A program made the translations under genes and the position numbers. DNA of 64,000 bases from NCBI RefSeq assembly GCF_000732635.1, contig NZ_JPMD01000028.1, positions 1 to 64,000 of the forward strand, in the 5' to 3' direction. Positions 1 through 8,606 of this stretch are shown piece by piece; position 1 is the stretch's first letter; each line of letters begins with the position of its first letter. Under the pieces are notes generated by a model, which saw only the letters and a program-made list of their open reading frames with translations, was not told the DNA's origin and did no database searches. This DNA comes from Clostridium sulfidigenes (GTDB lineage: Bacteria > Bacillota > Clostridia > Clostridiales > Clostridiaceae).

Positions 1-153
1 TTAAAAGATGAAACAAATCTAAAAAATTGTGAAACCTTTGAAGATCTATTATGTGAAATTGAGGATTACATAGATTATCATAATAAGTATAGATGCCAAT
101 GGAACTTAAAAAAGATGACTCCTGTTCAATACAGAAATCATCTTTTATCTTAG
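1..153 (+). pseudogene. C-terminal end of an IS3-family (IS150-like) transposase, cut by the window edge
   Basis: The first frame is open from base 1 to a TAG stop at 151-153 and encodes 50 residues that end with the typical C-terminus of an OrfB DDE transposase: an acidic helix, then YIDYHNKYRCQWNLKKMTPV followed by QYRNHLLS. The motif YHNKYRxQxxLKxMTPxxYR is the hallmark of the integrase-core end in IS3-family enzymes. The rest lies upstream of the window, so I cannot tell whether the element is complete. Confidence 0.85.
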
Positions 154-190
154 GGTCTTTTTATAAAATGTCCTTGACTTAGGGTACATT
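154..190 (+). mobile_element. Probable right end of the IS3-family element
   Basis: Immediately after the transposase stop the sequence reads GTCTTTTTATAAAATGTCC and then GACTTAGGGTACA (176-188). Such a short G/T-rich tail ending in a TGTACCC-type terminus, read outward, is what IS150-group elements have as terminal inverted repeat. The matching left end is outside the window, so the exact boundary and any target duplication cannot be fixed. Confidence 0.5.
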
Positions 191-266
191 TTATTTTTAT
201 ACTAGCCTTTATATACTTTTTCTATATCTAACTATAAAAGTACATTATTAATTTTACCCTTTTGAG

Positions 267-1097
267 TTAAAGTAATTGGCACTTCTCACAGTAATAAATA
301 CTGCCACCTAAATAATTTTCTTTTTTTATAATTTCACCACAAGAAACACAAGAAGAGCCTACACTATTTTTGCTCATCATAGTTTTATATCCACCATTGT
401 TTCCATGCAGGTCCTTTTCTGTATCTCTTCCACCAAGTTCTGTCATTTTAGAAAGAACAGTTTTAATGGAACTATATAAAACTTCCTTATTCTCATCTTT
501 TAATGTATTAATTTTTCGTTTTGGATGAATTTTAGCCTGCCATAATATATCCTGCAACACTCCATTTCCAAGGCCAGGTATTCGCTGTTCTGTAGCAAGA
601 AATGCTTTTATACTTAGCTTCTGTAAATCCTGTGAAGATATCAGTTTATCAAAATAAGTTTCATTAAATTCATAAGAAAGTGGAGATGGTTTTTCCTTTG
701 TAACCTGATAATAATTATTGGAAAACCCTTCTTTGGTATTAAAACACCATATTCCTCCATACATCTGAACCGATGCACTAACTTCAGATGAATCATTAAA
801 CACTAACAGAAGTTGATGTTTTGCCGGACGTTTTTCACTACTGTCACGATATCTAAACCCTACCCCATCACCAATTAATATTGATGTACTATCAGCACTA
901 ATTTCAACCATACCTCCGTAGGCAGTTGCCATATTAATAGTCTTTCCTACAAGTATTTCATGGTATTTTTGTGGATCTCCATGATACCATGCAAACTTAT
1001 GTGGATTATGAGCAGCAACAACATTCACAATCTTCTTTCCACTAATTGTATTGTTAATCTGACCTGCAAGTGTTAAAGCTTCAGGTATCTCAATCAT
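267..1097 (-). CDS. Fpg/Nei-family DNA glycosylase-like protein with atypical active site
   Basis: 276 aa, with ATG preceded by GGAGGGATAACA. The fold is that of formamidopyrimidine-DNA glycosylase/endonuclease VIII: N-terminal beta-sandwich, the helix-two-turn-helix segment IPGLGNGVLQDILWQAKIHP (about 173-192), and a C-terminal four-Cys zinc finger (CVSC...CEKC). In Fpg and Nei the mature N-terminal proline is the nucleophile and Glu3 assists. This protein starts MIEIPE, so residue 2 is Ile. The position matching Fpg Lys57 also appears to be Gly, and the conserved Arg before the last CxxC is Gly. Base-excision repair by the usual mechanism is therefore doubtful; it may bind DNA lesions or use another chemistry. 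Related MIEIPE-type proteins are, as far as I recall, common in Firmicutes. It stands alone, downstream of recA in the same orientation. Confidence 0.85.
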   Translation of the reverse strand: MIEIPEALTLAGQINNTISGKKIVNVVAAHNPHKFAWYHGDPQKYHEILVGKTINMATAYGGMVEISADSTSILIGDGVGFRYRDSSEKRPAKHQLLLVFNDSSEVSASVQMYGGIWCFNTKEGFSNNYYQVTKEKPSPLSYEFNETYFDKLISSQDLQKLSIKAFLATEQRIPGLGNGVLQDILWQAKIHPKRKINTLKDENKEVLYSSIKTVLSKMTELGGRDTEKDLHGNNGGYKTMMSKNSVGSSCVSCGEIIKKENYLGGSIYYCEKCQLL

Positions 1098-1193
1098 TGT
1101 TATCCCTCCAATTATTTAAAACATAGTTTATCTAAATTTAACTTTTCTAATTTTTTCTTATTATTCCATTATATACTTAGCGTAAAAAAAATA

Positions 1194-1234
1194 AAAGAAA
1201 GAGAATCTCCATAATATGATGATTCTCTTTCTTT
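1194..1234 (-). terminator. Rho-independent terminator of recA
   Basis: A perfect 14-bp stem (1194-1207 with 1221-1234) is followed on the minus strand by a U-rich tract. It lies 15 bases after the recA stop. Confidence 0.85.
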
Positions 1235-1248
1235 AATATTTAAAACAT

Positions 1249-2271
1249 TTATTCATTTTCCTTAGTCTGTTTTACTAATTTAAGATTATATTTTTCTCTT
1301 ATTATATTTTCTATTTCAAGAGCTATTTCAGGATTTTCTTTTAGATATAACTTAGAATTTTCTCTTCCTTGACCAAGTCTAGTATCTTTATAAGAAAACC
1401 AAGCTCCACTTTTTTCAACTATATCTTCCTTAACTGCTATATCAATAAGTGCACCTTCCTTTGAAATTCCTTCATTGTACATTATATCGAATTCAGCTAG
1501 CTTAAAAGGCGGAGCAACCTTGTTTTTGGTTACTTTTATCCTTGTTCTACTTCCAAGAATATCTTCCCCTACTTTTATAATATCTATTTTCCTTATATCA
1601 AGCCTAACTGATGAATAAAACTTCAGCGCTCTTCCACCTGTTGTTGTTTCAGGATTACCAAACATAATACCTATTTTTTCTCTTAGTTGGTTTATAAATA
1701 TAACAACACATTTAGATTTATTAATTGATCCAGTTAGTTTTCTTAAGGCTTGTGACATTAACCTTGCCTGCAATCCTATATGAGAATCCCCCATGTCACC
1801 TTCTATTTCAGCTCTTGGAACGAGGGCAGCAACAGAGTCAACCACAAGGACATCTAAAGCATTTGATCTTACAAGTGCTTCAGCTATTTCCAGGCCTTGT
1901 TCTCCAGTATCAGGTTGAGATATAATCAAATCATCAGTATTAACACCCAGTTTTTTTGCATAGGATGGATCCAAAGCATGTTCCGCATCGATATAAGCCG
2001 CAGCACCACCACTTTTTTGAGCTTCTGCCACTATATGTAGTGCTACTGTTGTTTTACCAGAAGATTCTGGTCCATATATCTCCACTATTCTACCCTTTGG
2101 AACTCCTCCAACGCCAAGGGCTATATCTAAAGCAAGACATCCTGTTGGGATAGCTTCTATATTCATTGTTGAGGTTCCTCCAAGCTTCATTACAGAACCT
2201 TTTCCAAATTGTTTTTCTATATGGTTCATAACTGTTTCTATAGCCATACTTCTATCATTACTTATATTCAT
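1249..2271 (-). CDS. recA: RecA recombinase
   Basis: DNA strand-exchange ATPase of homologous recombination and, by family knowledge, co-protease for LexA. About 340 aa. Walker A GPESSGKT lies near residues 67-74, followed by the DNA-binding loop segments ([20 protein letters not shown] and [20 protein letters not shown]). The C-terminal tail is short and lysine/glutamate rich. Two starts are possible: TTG at 2280 (MIKMNIS) and ATG at 2271 (MNIS). The purine run AAAGGG is only 3 bases from the TTG, so I prefer the ATG. I found no Firmicute SOS box (GAAC-N4-GTTC) in the 110 bases upstream. Monocistronic, with its own terminator. Confidence 0.98.
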   Translation of the reverse strand: MNISNDRSMAIETVMNHIEKQFGKGSVMKLGGTSTMNIEAIPTGCLALDIALGVGGVPKGRIVEIYGPESSGKTTVALHIVAEAQKSGGAAAYIDAEHALDPSYAKKLGVNTDDLIISQPDTGEQGLEIAEALVRSNALDVLVVDSVAALVPRAEIEGDMGDSHIGLQARLMSQALRKLTGSINKSKCVVIFINQLREKIGIMFGNPETTTGGRALKFYSSVRLDIRKIDIIKVGEDILGSRTRIKVTKNKVAPPFKLAEFDIMYNEGISKEGALIDIAVKEDIVEKSGAWFSYKDTRLGQGRENSKLYLKENPEIALEIENIIREKYNLKLVKQTKENE

Positions 2272-2382
2272 TTTTATCAACTACCCTTTCAAAAGCCATT
2301 ATAGCTTAAATTATGTCTCACCTTTTTAACTTCTACTGAGTAAAACAGCCCTCTTTAACATACACTTCTATTATGAGCATAT

Positions 2383-2886
2383 TTAGTAGTCATTTTCATT
2401 AATTAATCTAGCAACTTTTCTATTTATTACTTCAAAAGTTGTGTTTAATTTGAATGCCAATTCTGTAAACAATATACTTTGAACATAAGATAAAAGTTTG
2501 ATATCTTGCTGATGAAATTTCCTTCCTTCTGCTTCAATTTTAAGCTTTTTTCTCATTAAAGTACTTATTACCTTAGAGATTTCTTTACGATCTCCATTCT
2601 TTACAACCTTAGAATATACTTGATTTCTTTCAGTGTTAGCTTCTATCCACTCTACACCTGGCTCCCTAAAGGATTCTAAAAGTTCTTCTGCCTCTTCTTT
2701 GTTTACAAGCTGTAACATGGCTACCTTATCACTCTCAACTGGGACACTTATACTTAATGAACTATCGTCCACTGGGTGCAATTTATAGTAATTTCTTTTT
2801 TTACCCCCTATTATTTGTTCAAATATGTCATCTACACGGCAAATTCCATGGGCCGAATAAATTATTAATTCTCCAATATTAAACAT
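2383..2886 (-). CDS. CarD/CdnL-family transcriptional regulator
   Basis: 167 aa. The N-terminal CarD_CdnL_TRCF Tudor-like domain (MFNIGELIIYSAHGICRVDD, residues 1-60) is known to bind the RNA polymerase beta subunit. The C-terminal helical region would contact promoter DNA near the -10 element. I chose the ATG at 2886 because AAGGGAG sits 8 bases before it; an upstream start at 2916 lies inside the promoter palindrome. A consensus promoter reads into it: TTGACA (2957-2962 on the minus strand), 17 bases, TACAAT (2934-2939). The -35 lies in one palindrome and a second palindrome (2912-2926) lies just after the predicted start of transcription, so the divergent MarR protein probably represses it. 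Confidence 0.9.
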   Translation of the reverse strand: MFNIGELIIYSAHGICRVDDIFEQIIGGKKRNYYKLHPVDDSSLSISVPVESDKVAMLQLVNKEEAEELLESFREPGVEWIEANTERNQVYSKVVKNGDRKEISKVISTLMRKKLKIEAEGRKFHQQDIKLLSYVQSILFTELAFKLNTTFEVINRKVARLINENDY

Positions 2887-2911
2887 TTCAATTTCTCCCT
2901 TGTTGTACTTT

Positions 2912-2926
2912 GTCAACTAAGTTGAC
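2912..2926. promoter_or_regulatory. Palindromic operator O2 for the divergent MarR regulator
   Basis: GTCAACTAAGTTGAC is a perfect 15-bp palindrome. It shares the TCAA(N5)TTGA pattern with the larger palindrome 46 bp away (centre to centre) and lies in the 5' leader of the CarD-like gene. Two-site arrangements like this are typical of MarR-family autoregulation. Confidence 0.7.
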
Positions 2927-2933
2927 TAATTTC

Positions 2934-2996
2934 ATTGTACATTAAATTTAACAAATTGTCAATTAAATTGACAATTCTTAATGAATTATGTATATT
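2934..2996. promoter_or_regulatory. Back-to-back divergent promoters sharing a 23-bp operator (O1)
   Basis: Positions 2954-2976 form a perfect 23-bp palindrome with half AATTGTCAATT around a central A. Its two halves carry the -35 hexamers of both promoters. On the plus strand, TTGACA (2968-2973), 17 bases, TATATT (2991-2996) serves the MarR gene. On the minus strand, TTGACA (2957-2962), 17 bases, TACAAT (2934-2939) serves the CarD-like gene. A protein bound here would block both promoters at once. Confidence 0.7.
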
Positions 2997-3040
2997 ATTT
3001 GTATATTATTTTAGTAAAGATAACGATTGGAGTGAAGCCA

Positions 3041-3469
3041 TTGAATTCTGAATTACAAAACTTACATTTAATTGATTTAATAAGTGAGCGTCACGTTCTA
3101 CTTCGTAGAATATGTGAAAAATCATGGAATGATAGTAGTGATATACATATTTCAAACTCTGAATGGTATATCATGGCAAGAATATATAATAAAAAGACAA
3201 CTCTATCTTACGTTACAAAACATGTTGATATCTCTAGACAGGCAACTCATAAATTTGTAAAAAATCTTGAAGCAAAGGGCTTAATTGAAATTACAAATTC
3301 AACAAACAATAATAGGGATAAATGTTTGCAGTTGACTCCCTTAGGTGAAGAATGTTATGAGATAAATTTATCTCAAAAGGCAGCCATAGAGCAAACACTA
3401 TGTGAGAAAATTGGAACTGATAAGGTAGAAATACTTAAAGATATGTTAAAACTAGAATGGGACATATAG
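3041..3469 (+). CDS. MarR-family transcriptional regulator
   Basis: About 142 aa from a TTG start at 3041. GGAG ends 8 bases before it, whereas upstream ATG or GTG codons have no usable ribosome binding site. The central winged helix includes SEWYIMARIYNKKTTLSYVT, the recognition region SRQATHKFVKNLEAKGLI and a wing ending RDKCLQLTPLGEE, the classic MarR pattern; flanking helices would form the dimer. It is divergent from the CarD-like gene, with two shared palindromes between them, so autoregulation and control of that gene are the natural reading. The inducing ligand cannot be told from sequence. Confidence 0.9.
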   Translation: MNSELQNLHLIDLISERHVLLRRICEKSWNDSSDIHISNSEWYIMARIYNKKTTLSYVTKHVDISRQATHKFVKNLEAKGLIEITNSTNNNRDKCLQLTPLGEECYEINLSQKAAIEQTLCEKIGTDKVEILKDMLKLEWDI

Positions 3470-3477
3470 CTAATAAA

Positions 3478-3534
3478 ATAGCCTTATGTCTCTGCTAATG
3501 TGTTTTTATTATATCTTTAGAATCATAAGGCTAT
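3478..3534 (+). repeat. Inverted repeat after the MarR gene, possible terminator
   Basis: ATAGCCTTATG (3478-3488) pairs perfectly with CATAAGGCTAT (3524-3534) across a 35-base loop, without a clear U tract. It lies between the two convergent genes and may serve as a weak bidirectional terminator. Confidence 0.45.
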
Positions 3535-3566
3535 GCAATGACTCTATATTTATCAAAAACTACTGA

Positions 3567-3917
3567 TTATTTTACATCTTTTGCTTTTGCAAGTTTTGCT
3601 GCTCTCTTTTCTGCAAGTAATATTTTTTTCTCTTCCTTTGCAGCTTTTTCAAGTATTTCTTTTTCCTGTTTTTCTTCATTTCTTTTCTCTTCTAGTTCAG
3701 CTTTTGACTGCTCTTGCTTTATATGCAATTTTTCTAATATACTATTCTGAACTTCCTCATTTGCTGCTTCTAGAAACATTTTAAATGCTTCTGGATATGC
3801 GAAGGCTTTTACTCCAAGGTCATCTTGAAATTTCACTAATATCTTATCGCCCTCTACCCCCGTTATAACTCCTGATCCGAATTTAATATGATTAACTTGC
3901 TCATTTTTTATATTCAT
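3567..3917 (-). CDS. Small protein with Tudor/KOW-like N-terminus and charged coiled coil
   Basis: 116 aa from the ATG at 3917, which follows GAGGAG by 10 bases. Residues 1-45 (VNHIKFGSGVITGVEGDKIL and then VKFQDDLGVKAFAYPEAF) resemble the small beta-barrel pattern H-x-x-FG-x-G-x-V...V-x-F-x-x-x-G-x-K-x-F-x-YP found in CarD/Tudor-like domains of several Firmicute proteins. The remainder is a Lys/Glu/Ala-rich helix, probably a coiled coil. No enzyme motif is visible. A role in nucleic-acid or RNA polymerase binding is only inferred from the fold resemblance. Confidence 0.7.
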   Translation of the reverse strand: MNIKNEQVNHIKFGSGVITGVEGDKILVKFQDDLGVKAFAYPEAFKMFLEAANEEVQNSILEKLHIKQEQSKAELEEKRNEEKQEKEILEKAAKEEKKILLAEKRAAKLAKAKDVK

Positions 3918-4066
3918 TCTTGACCGTCTCCTCTCTAATTTCAAACTAGTGTTTTAATAATTTTCACTTTCAGCCATTCTTCTTTCATGCTATTTTTCTT
4001 TTATAATATCATTACTTATAGCATAAACCAACGACTCATAGCTTTGTAAGAAACCTTATTATAAAA

Positions 4067-4100
4067 AAACTCAAAACCACCTTCAGATGGTCTTGAGTTT
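4067..4100 (-). terminator. Terminator downstream of the HD-domain gene
   Basis: A 13-bp stem (4067-4079 with 4088-4100, one G-U pair) is followed on the minus strand by seven U residues. The rest of the interval 3918-4201 shows nothing else I can name. Confidence 0.8.
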
Positions 4101-4201
4101 TCATACACACTGACAATATAATAATATCATTTTTACTTTTACTTGTCAAATTGACTTACCCATATGGTTACATAAGTATAAAAATTATCCAATATAATCT
4201 A

Positions 4202-4792
4202 CTAATTGTTATATAATCCCATTTCCTTATTGATGAAATCCTCACAAGAACGCATAGCTAGAATTGTTTCTTCAAATAATTTCTCTAACTCCCAGCCAAG
4301 GATTTCTGCTCCTTGTCTGATTACATCCCTTGAACATCCTGCAGCGAATTTCTTGTCTTTGAACTTTTTCTTAAGACTTGAAAGTTCCATATCCATAACA
4401 CTCTTAGATGGACGCATTCTTGCAGCTGCACCAATCAAACCAGTAAGTTCATCTACCGCAAATAATACTTTTTCCATCTCATGTTCTGGTTTCGGTTGTT
4501 CTTCTGCACAAAGTCCATATCCATGGCTAGCTACTGCTCTTATTAATCTTTCATCAAGACCACGTTGTCTCATTATTTCTTGAGTTTTGCTACAATGTTG
4601 TTCTGGATATATTTCAAAATCTAAATCATGAAGCAATCCAACTCTAGACCAAAACTCTGCTTCATCTCCATATCCAAGTTTCTTTGCAAAGTAATTCATA
4701 ACACCTTCTACTGTTAATGCATGCTGAATATGAAATCCTTCTTTATTGTATTCGGTAAGTAGTTCCAACGCTTCCTCTCTTGTTATCATCAT
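4202..4792 (-). CDS. HD-domain phosphohydrolase family protein
   Basis: 196 aa. ATG ATG follows AGGAGG by 5 or 8 bases. The HD motif sits in GLLHDLDFE, preceded by the metal-binding His in FHIQHALTVEGVM and followed by VASHGYG and AVDELTGLIGAAARMRPSKS. This matches the small HDIG/HDc proteins often annotated as predicted hydrolases; the family binds divalent metals and cleaves phosphate esters. Substrate unknown. It is transcribed alone, with its own terminator. A cyclic-nucleotide or nucleotide role is possible but unproven. Confidence 0.85.
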   Translation of the reverse strand: MMITREEALELLTEYNKEGFHIQHALTVEGVMNYFAKKLGYGDEAEFWSRVGLLHDLDFEIYPEQHCSKTQEIMRQRGLDERLIRAVASHGYGLCAEEQPKPEHEMEKVLFAVDELTGLIGAAARMRPSKSVMDMELSSLKKKFKDKKFAAGCSRDVIRQGAEILGWELEKLFEETILAMRSCEDFINKEMGLYNN

Positions 4793-4871
4793 AATATCCT
4801 CCTATAAAAACTTTATTAATAATATTATATTTTAAGAATATTACAAATACAAATAATATTAAAGAAGTATA

Positions 4872-6644
4872 TCATATCTTATTTCTATTAATAATATTTA
4901 ATATACTCCTATTATTTGAAATAACCCTTGGAATTTTAATTTGATTTTTTGATATTCCCTTCTTATATAAAGATTCCTTAATTGTATTGAAGGTATTTGG
5001 TTGTAAAAGTATTACTTTTACCATAGATAAATTCTTGTTATTTCTAGCTCTATCATAGGCTAAGTTAGAACTTCTAATCTCCTTATCCAAGGTTTCCTCT
5101 AATAATTTAATCTTATAATTATATATACTATTTTTAAATTCAAAGTAAAATGCATATCTTCCAGGTGTAACCGAGTTATCAGGCATTGTAGTATAATCTA
5201 CTAAGTTTAAATTTAATTTTTTTATTGTACTTTTTATAGAATTAGTTAAATGTTCTTCATTAGTTTTTTCAGATACCATATTCAACACTTGATTCTTCCT
5301 ATATAAAAACTCCACTTCAGGACAATTATTATAAAATCCAACTACCTGAATAACATCACCCATTCTATATCTATAGAGACCTGCATAATTAGTAATAACT
5401 ATTTCATACTTTGTCCCTATTTCTAGCTCTTCTAAACAAAGGGTGTGCTGACTATCTTCTTTCCCTTCCTTTTGTGGAATAAATTCATAAAAGGCAGTGT
5501 CAGGGATAATTACATATCTTATCTTATTTCCATAAGGATTAATTCCAATCATAGCTTCAGTAGCAGCATAGGCTGGTGAATAAATTGGCAATGAATCAGT
5601 ATAATAATTTACTTTTTCATCATATATAGAAAAGTTTGCTCCAGTTACTGTGGCAATATATGATAAATTAGGCCATACTCTTCTACTTATACCCTTCAAT
5701 CCTTTTTCAAATTCATACTCTAATTTATCAGCTCTACTAGCATCAGGAGAAAGAAGTGAATTTAACTTTTTTCTAGTGTTTTCATCAATATTCAAATTAT
5801 TTCTTATACACCCTCTCCTTATATCTCTAACTAAATCTTGATGTTTACTTTCTAATATTCTAAATAAATCCAATATATTAGATATAAAAACTCCACTAAT
5901 ATATAAAAGATTAGTTTCTTTTAAGGCAAATAACAGATGAAGATAAAGGGAGGATTCCTTATCTTTTATTTTCATAACTTCTATTGGTGAAGTATATAAG
6001 TATGGTAATATAAACCTTATACCATTCATCCCTCCAGAAGTAGCAGAACATATTGGTACTCCTCCTTGGGTATAAGTTGTCATTACTATATCAGCTATCA
6101 TTAAGCCTCTTCCATAATTCCAATTTTCTCTAAAGTTATCATAAGAAAATTTATTGGTAAGTAAGGCCATATATTTTGAAGCAAGTTTTCTACTTGTTTT
6201 AGTAGATGGAATTAACTTTTGCTTTCCTGTGGTTCCTGATGTATGACCAAAGTATTCCACACCTTCACTTATTAAAATATTCTTTTCTCCATCTGACATT
6301 CGTCTTATATAGTTTTCGTAATAATCATATTGGGTTAATGGAACATGTTCTTTAAAATCATCTATGGAGTTGATATCTCGAAAATTAAACTTAATTCCGA
6401 TTTCACTTTTGCAATTTTCTCTTAATATTTTGAATAACACTTCTTCATTGACTTTTTTGCAATTTCTAGTTTCTTTATCAAACTTCTTTTTAACTAATCC
6501 CCCACCTTCAATGGTGATTTTGTACAAGGCTTTGCTTATAAAGCTCGTGATAACACACTTCCTAAGTATTTGTATATATCTAATGTATGAAAAAATATAA
6601 AATGATGTTACACCTTGATGGAGACGAATTGCTTTAAATCCCAT
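4872..6644 (-). CDS. GH3-family acyl-adenylate/amide synthetase
   Basis: 590 aa member of the GH3 (auxin-responsive) branch of the ANL adenylating superfamily. The phosphate-binding motif is FGHTSGTTGK (about 132-141). The second conserved block is SPAYAATEAMIGINPYGN, and the third TNYAGLYRYRMGDVIQVVG precedes a C-terminal domain with FLYRKNQVLNMVSEKTNEEH. Plant GH3 enzymes adenylate a carboxylic acid and transfer it to an amino acid; bacterial members are little studied. The ATG at 6644 has no clear ribosome binding site and lies 27 bases after the argS stop, so translation may be coupled or the true start different. Conserved homology begins near residue 37. Being next to argS invites, but does not prove, a link to amino acid conjugation. 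Confidence 0.85.
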   Translation of the reverse strand: MGFKAIRLHQGVTSFYIFSYIRYIQILRKCVITSFISKALYKITIEGGGLVKKKFDKETRNCKKVNEEVLFKILRENCKSEIGIKFNFRDINSIDDFKEHVPLTQYDYYENYIRRMSDGEKNILISEGVEYFGHTSGTTGKQKLIPSTKTSRKLASKYMALLTNKFSYDNFRENWNYGRGLMIADIVMTTYTQGGVPICSATSGGMNGIRFILPYLYTSPIEVMKIKDKESSLYLHLLFALKETNLLYISGVFISNILDLFRILESKHQDLVRDIRRGCIRNNLNIDENTRKKLNSLLSPDASRADKLEYEFEKGLKGISRRVWPNLSYIATVTGANFSIYDEKVNYYTDSLPIYSPAYAATEAMIGINPYGNKIRYVIIPDTAFYEFIPQKEGKEDSQHTLCLEELEIGTKYEIVITNYAGLYRYRMGDVIQVVGFYNNCPEVEFLYRKNQVLNMVSEKTNEEHLTNSIKSTIKKLNLNLVDYTTMPDNSVTPGRYAFYFEFKNSIYNYKIKLLEETLDKEIRSSNLAYDRARNNKNLSMVKVILLQPNTFNTIKESLYKKGISKNQIKIPRVISNNRSILNIINRNKI

Positions 6645-6671
6645 CCATGACTAAAAAAGGACTGCAGTATA

Positions 6672-8429
6672 TTACATTTTTTCAACACTTTCCATGCCTA
6701 ATAAATCTAAGCATTGTTCTAATACATCTTTAACCAAAGTAATAAGAACTAACCAAGAAATTTTTTTATTTTCATCTTCTTCATATAATATTCTTGTATC
6801 ATTATAGAATTTATTAAAGTTATTTGATAATTCATAAACGTATTCACATATCTTATGTGGTGCACGTTCTCTAAAGCTCAGCTCAATTACTTCATTAAAT
6901 TTAATTAATTGTAACATTAGGTTTCTTTCTGTATCACTTTGTGGTTCTAATACATTTTCCGTTAACTCAGATGTGTTAGCTTTATTTAAAATAGATTTAA
7001 TTCTTACTATTGTATATAAAATATATGGTCCTGTATTTCCCTCAAAGGAAGCAAATCTATCTATATCAAATATATAATCCTTTGAAGCTTGATTTGATAA
7101 ATCACCATATTTTAAAGCTGCTAAACCTACCTTTGATGAGATTTCTTCAACATCTCCTGCTGATATATTTTTATTACCTTTAAGCTTTTCTTTACCCGCT
7201 TCTTTAATTAAATTTATTAAATCTGCAAGCCTCATTACTCCACCTTCACGAGTTTTAAATGGTTTTCCATCTTTTCCATTCATTGTTCCAAAGCCTATAA
7301 AATCTAATTCTACATTCTCACCTGCAATTCCAGATTTTTTAGCTGCTCTAAAGAATTGCTCATAGTGAAGTCCTTGTCTTTTATCAGCTAAGTATATTAT
7401 TTCATCAGCCTTATAGTTTCTAACTCTCTCTACAACTGTAGCCAAATCAGTTGTTCCATATAATGATGCTCCATCTGATTTCAGTAATAGTAATGGTGGA
7501 AGTGCACTCTTATCCTCTTCCTTACTTACATCAATAACTAAAGCACCTTCACTTTCATAACAATACCTATTATCCTTTAAATATTTTATCATGTCTGGGA
7601 TAAACTTTTGTGCATCGCTTTCACCATTCCATAATTCAAAGTCAACATTTAATGCACCATAATTTTTCTTTAAATCATTAACAGAAACATTTAATATGTG
7701 TTTCCATAATGCTAGATATCCTTCTCTACCTTGTTGAAGCTCAAGGGTAGCTTGTTTTGCTGCATTCATAACTTTTTCATCATTTTTAGCAAGGCTACTA
7801 GCATAAGGATATATTTCTTCTAATTCATCTATTGTGAATGGGGCTTCTTTTGGATACTCTCCAGTAAAACCTTCATTAAAATAAGGTAAATTTGGATTAC
7901 GTCTTTCAACTTCAGAGATAACCATCCCCATTTGAAGACCCCAATCACCTAAGTGAACATCTCCAATTACATCATGGCCTATAAACTTAGCAATTCTTTT
8001 TATACTTTCTCCAATTATTGCTGATCTCAAATGACCTATATGTAAGGGCTTTGCAACATTTGCTCCACCATAATCTACAAATATTTTTTTAACTTTTGTA
8101 GCAGATGAAGTTCCAAACTTTTCATCATTATTCATCTTATTTACATAGTCAATTATTAATTTATCATTAACCGTTATATTAATAAACCCAGGTCCTGCAA
8201 TTTCTAATTTAGAGAAAAATTTATTTTCCTTTAACTTTTCAACAATTTCTTGAGCTATGACACTGGGTGCCTTTTTGTATCTCTTAGCATTAGCTAAAGC
8301 ACCATTGCATTGATACTGACATAAATCTGGTCTATTAGATACAGTTACCTTTCCTGATTCTTTATCATATCCAAGCTCTTCAAAAGTACTTTTTACTACA
8401 TCACTTATTTCATCAATAAATATCTTCAC
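6672..8429 (-). CDS. argS: Arginyl-tRNA synthetase
   Basis: 585 aa class I aminoacyl-tRNA synthetase charging tRNA-Arg. The N-terminal Add-1 domain is followed by the HIGH signature in AKPLHIGHLRSAIIGES (about 127-143), the catalytic core with GDVHLGDWGLQMGMV, and a C-terminal DALR anticodon-binding domain ending CLDLLGMESVEKM. Length and ends fit the family. ATG follows a GGAGGT-type site. No T-box is apparent in the 177 bases upstream. The GH3-like gene follows closely. Confidence 0.97.
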   Translation of the reverse strand: MKIFIDEISDVVKSTFEELGYDKESGKVTVSNRPDLCQYQCNGALANAKRYKKAPSVIAQEIVEKLKENKFFSKLEIAGPGFINITVNDKLIIDYVNKMNNDEKFGTSSATKVKKIFVDYGGANVAKPLHIGHLRSAIIGESIKRIAKFIGHDVIGDVHLGDWGLQMGMVISEVERRNPNLPYFNEGFTGEYPKEAPFTIDELEEIYPYASSLAKNDEKVMNAAKQATLELQQGREGYLALWKHILNVSVNDLKKNYGALNVDFELWNGESDAQKFIPDMIKYLKDNRYCYESEGALVIDVSKEEDKSALPPLLLLKSDGASLYGTTDLATVVERVRNYKADEIIYLADKRQGLHYEQFFRAAKKSGIAGENVELDFIGFGTMNGKDGKPFKTREGGVMRLADLINLIKEAGKEKLKGNKNISAGDVEEISSKVGLAALKYGDLSNQASKDYIFDIDRFASFEGNTGPYILYTIVRIKSILNKANTSELTENVLEPQSDTERNLMLQLIKFNEVIELSFRERAPHKICEYVYELSNNFNKFYNDTRILYEEDENKKISWLVLITLVKDVLEQCLDLLGMESVEKM

Positions 8430-8606
8430 ACCATACCTCCTATTTTCTTGCTAAATATAAATCTATGCATCATAAACATTTAAAACATTTTCATTTATAA
8501 TAAATTGTGGTATCCTCATTAAATATTAATCGCTTGTCCATATTATGCCCCTAGTAAAATTTTTTATACGTATTTCTATCTCACCTTTTATCTTTTAAGT
8601 CTTACT

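Noticed and set aside
2281..2382. SOS box search upstream of recA
   Set aside because: No GAAC-N4-GTTC type sequence found; LexA control cannot be claimed.
4206..4583. Plus-strand open frame of 125 codons opposite the HD-domain gene
   Set aside because: It is the complement of a clear gene with a good SD, has no start signal of its own and no recognisable protein family.
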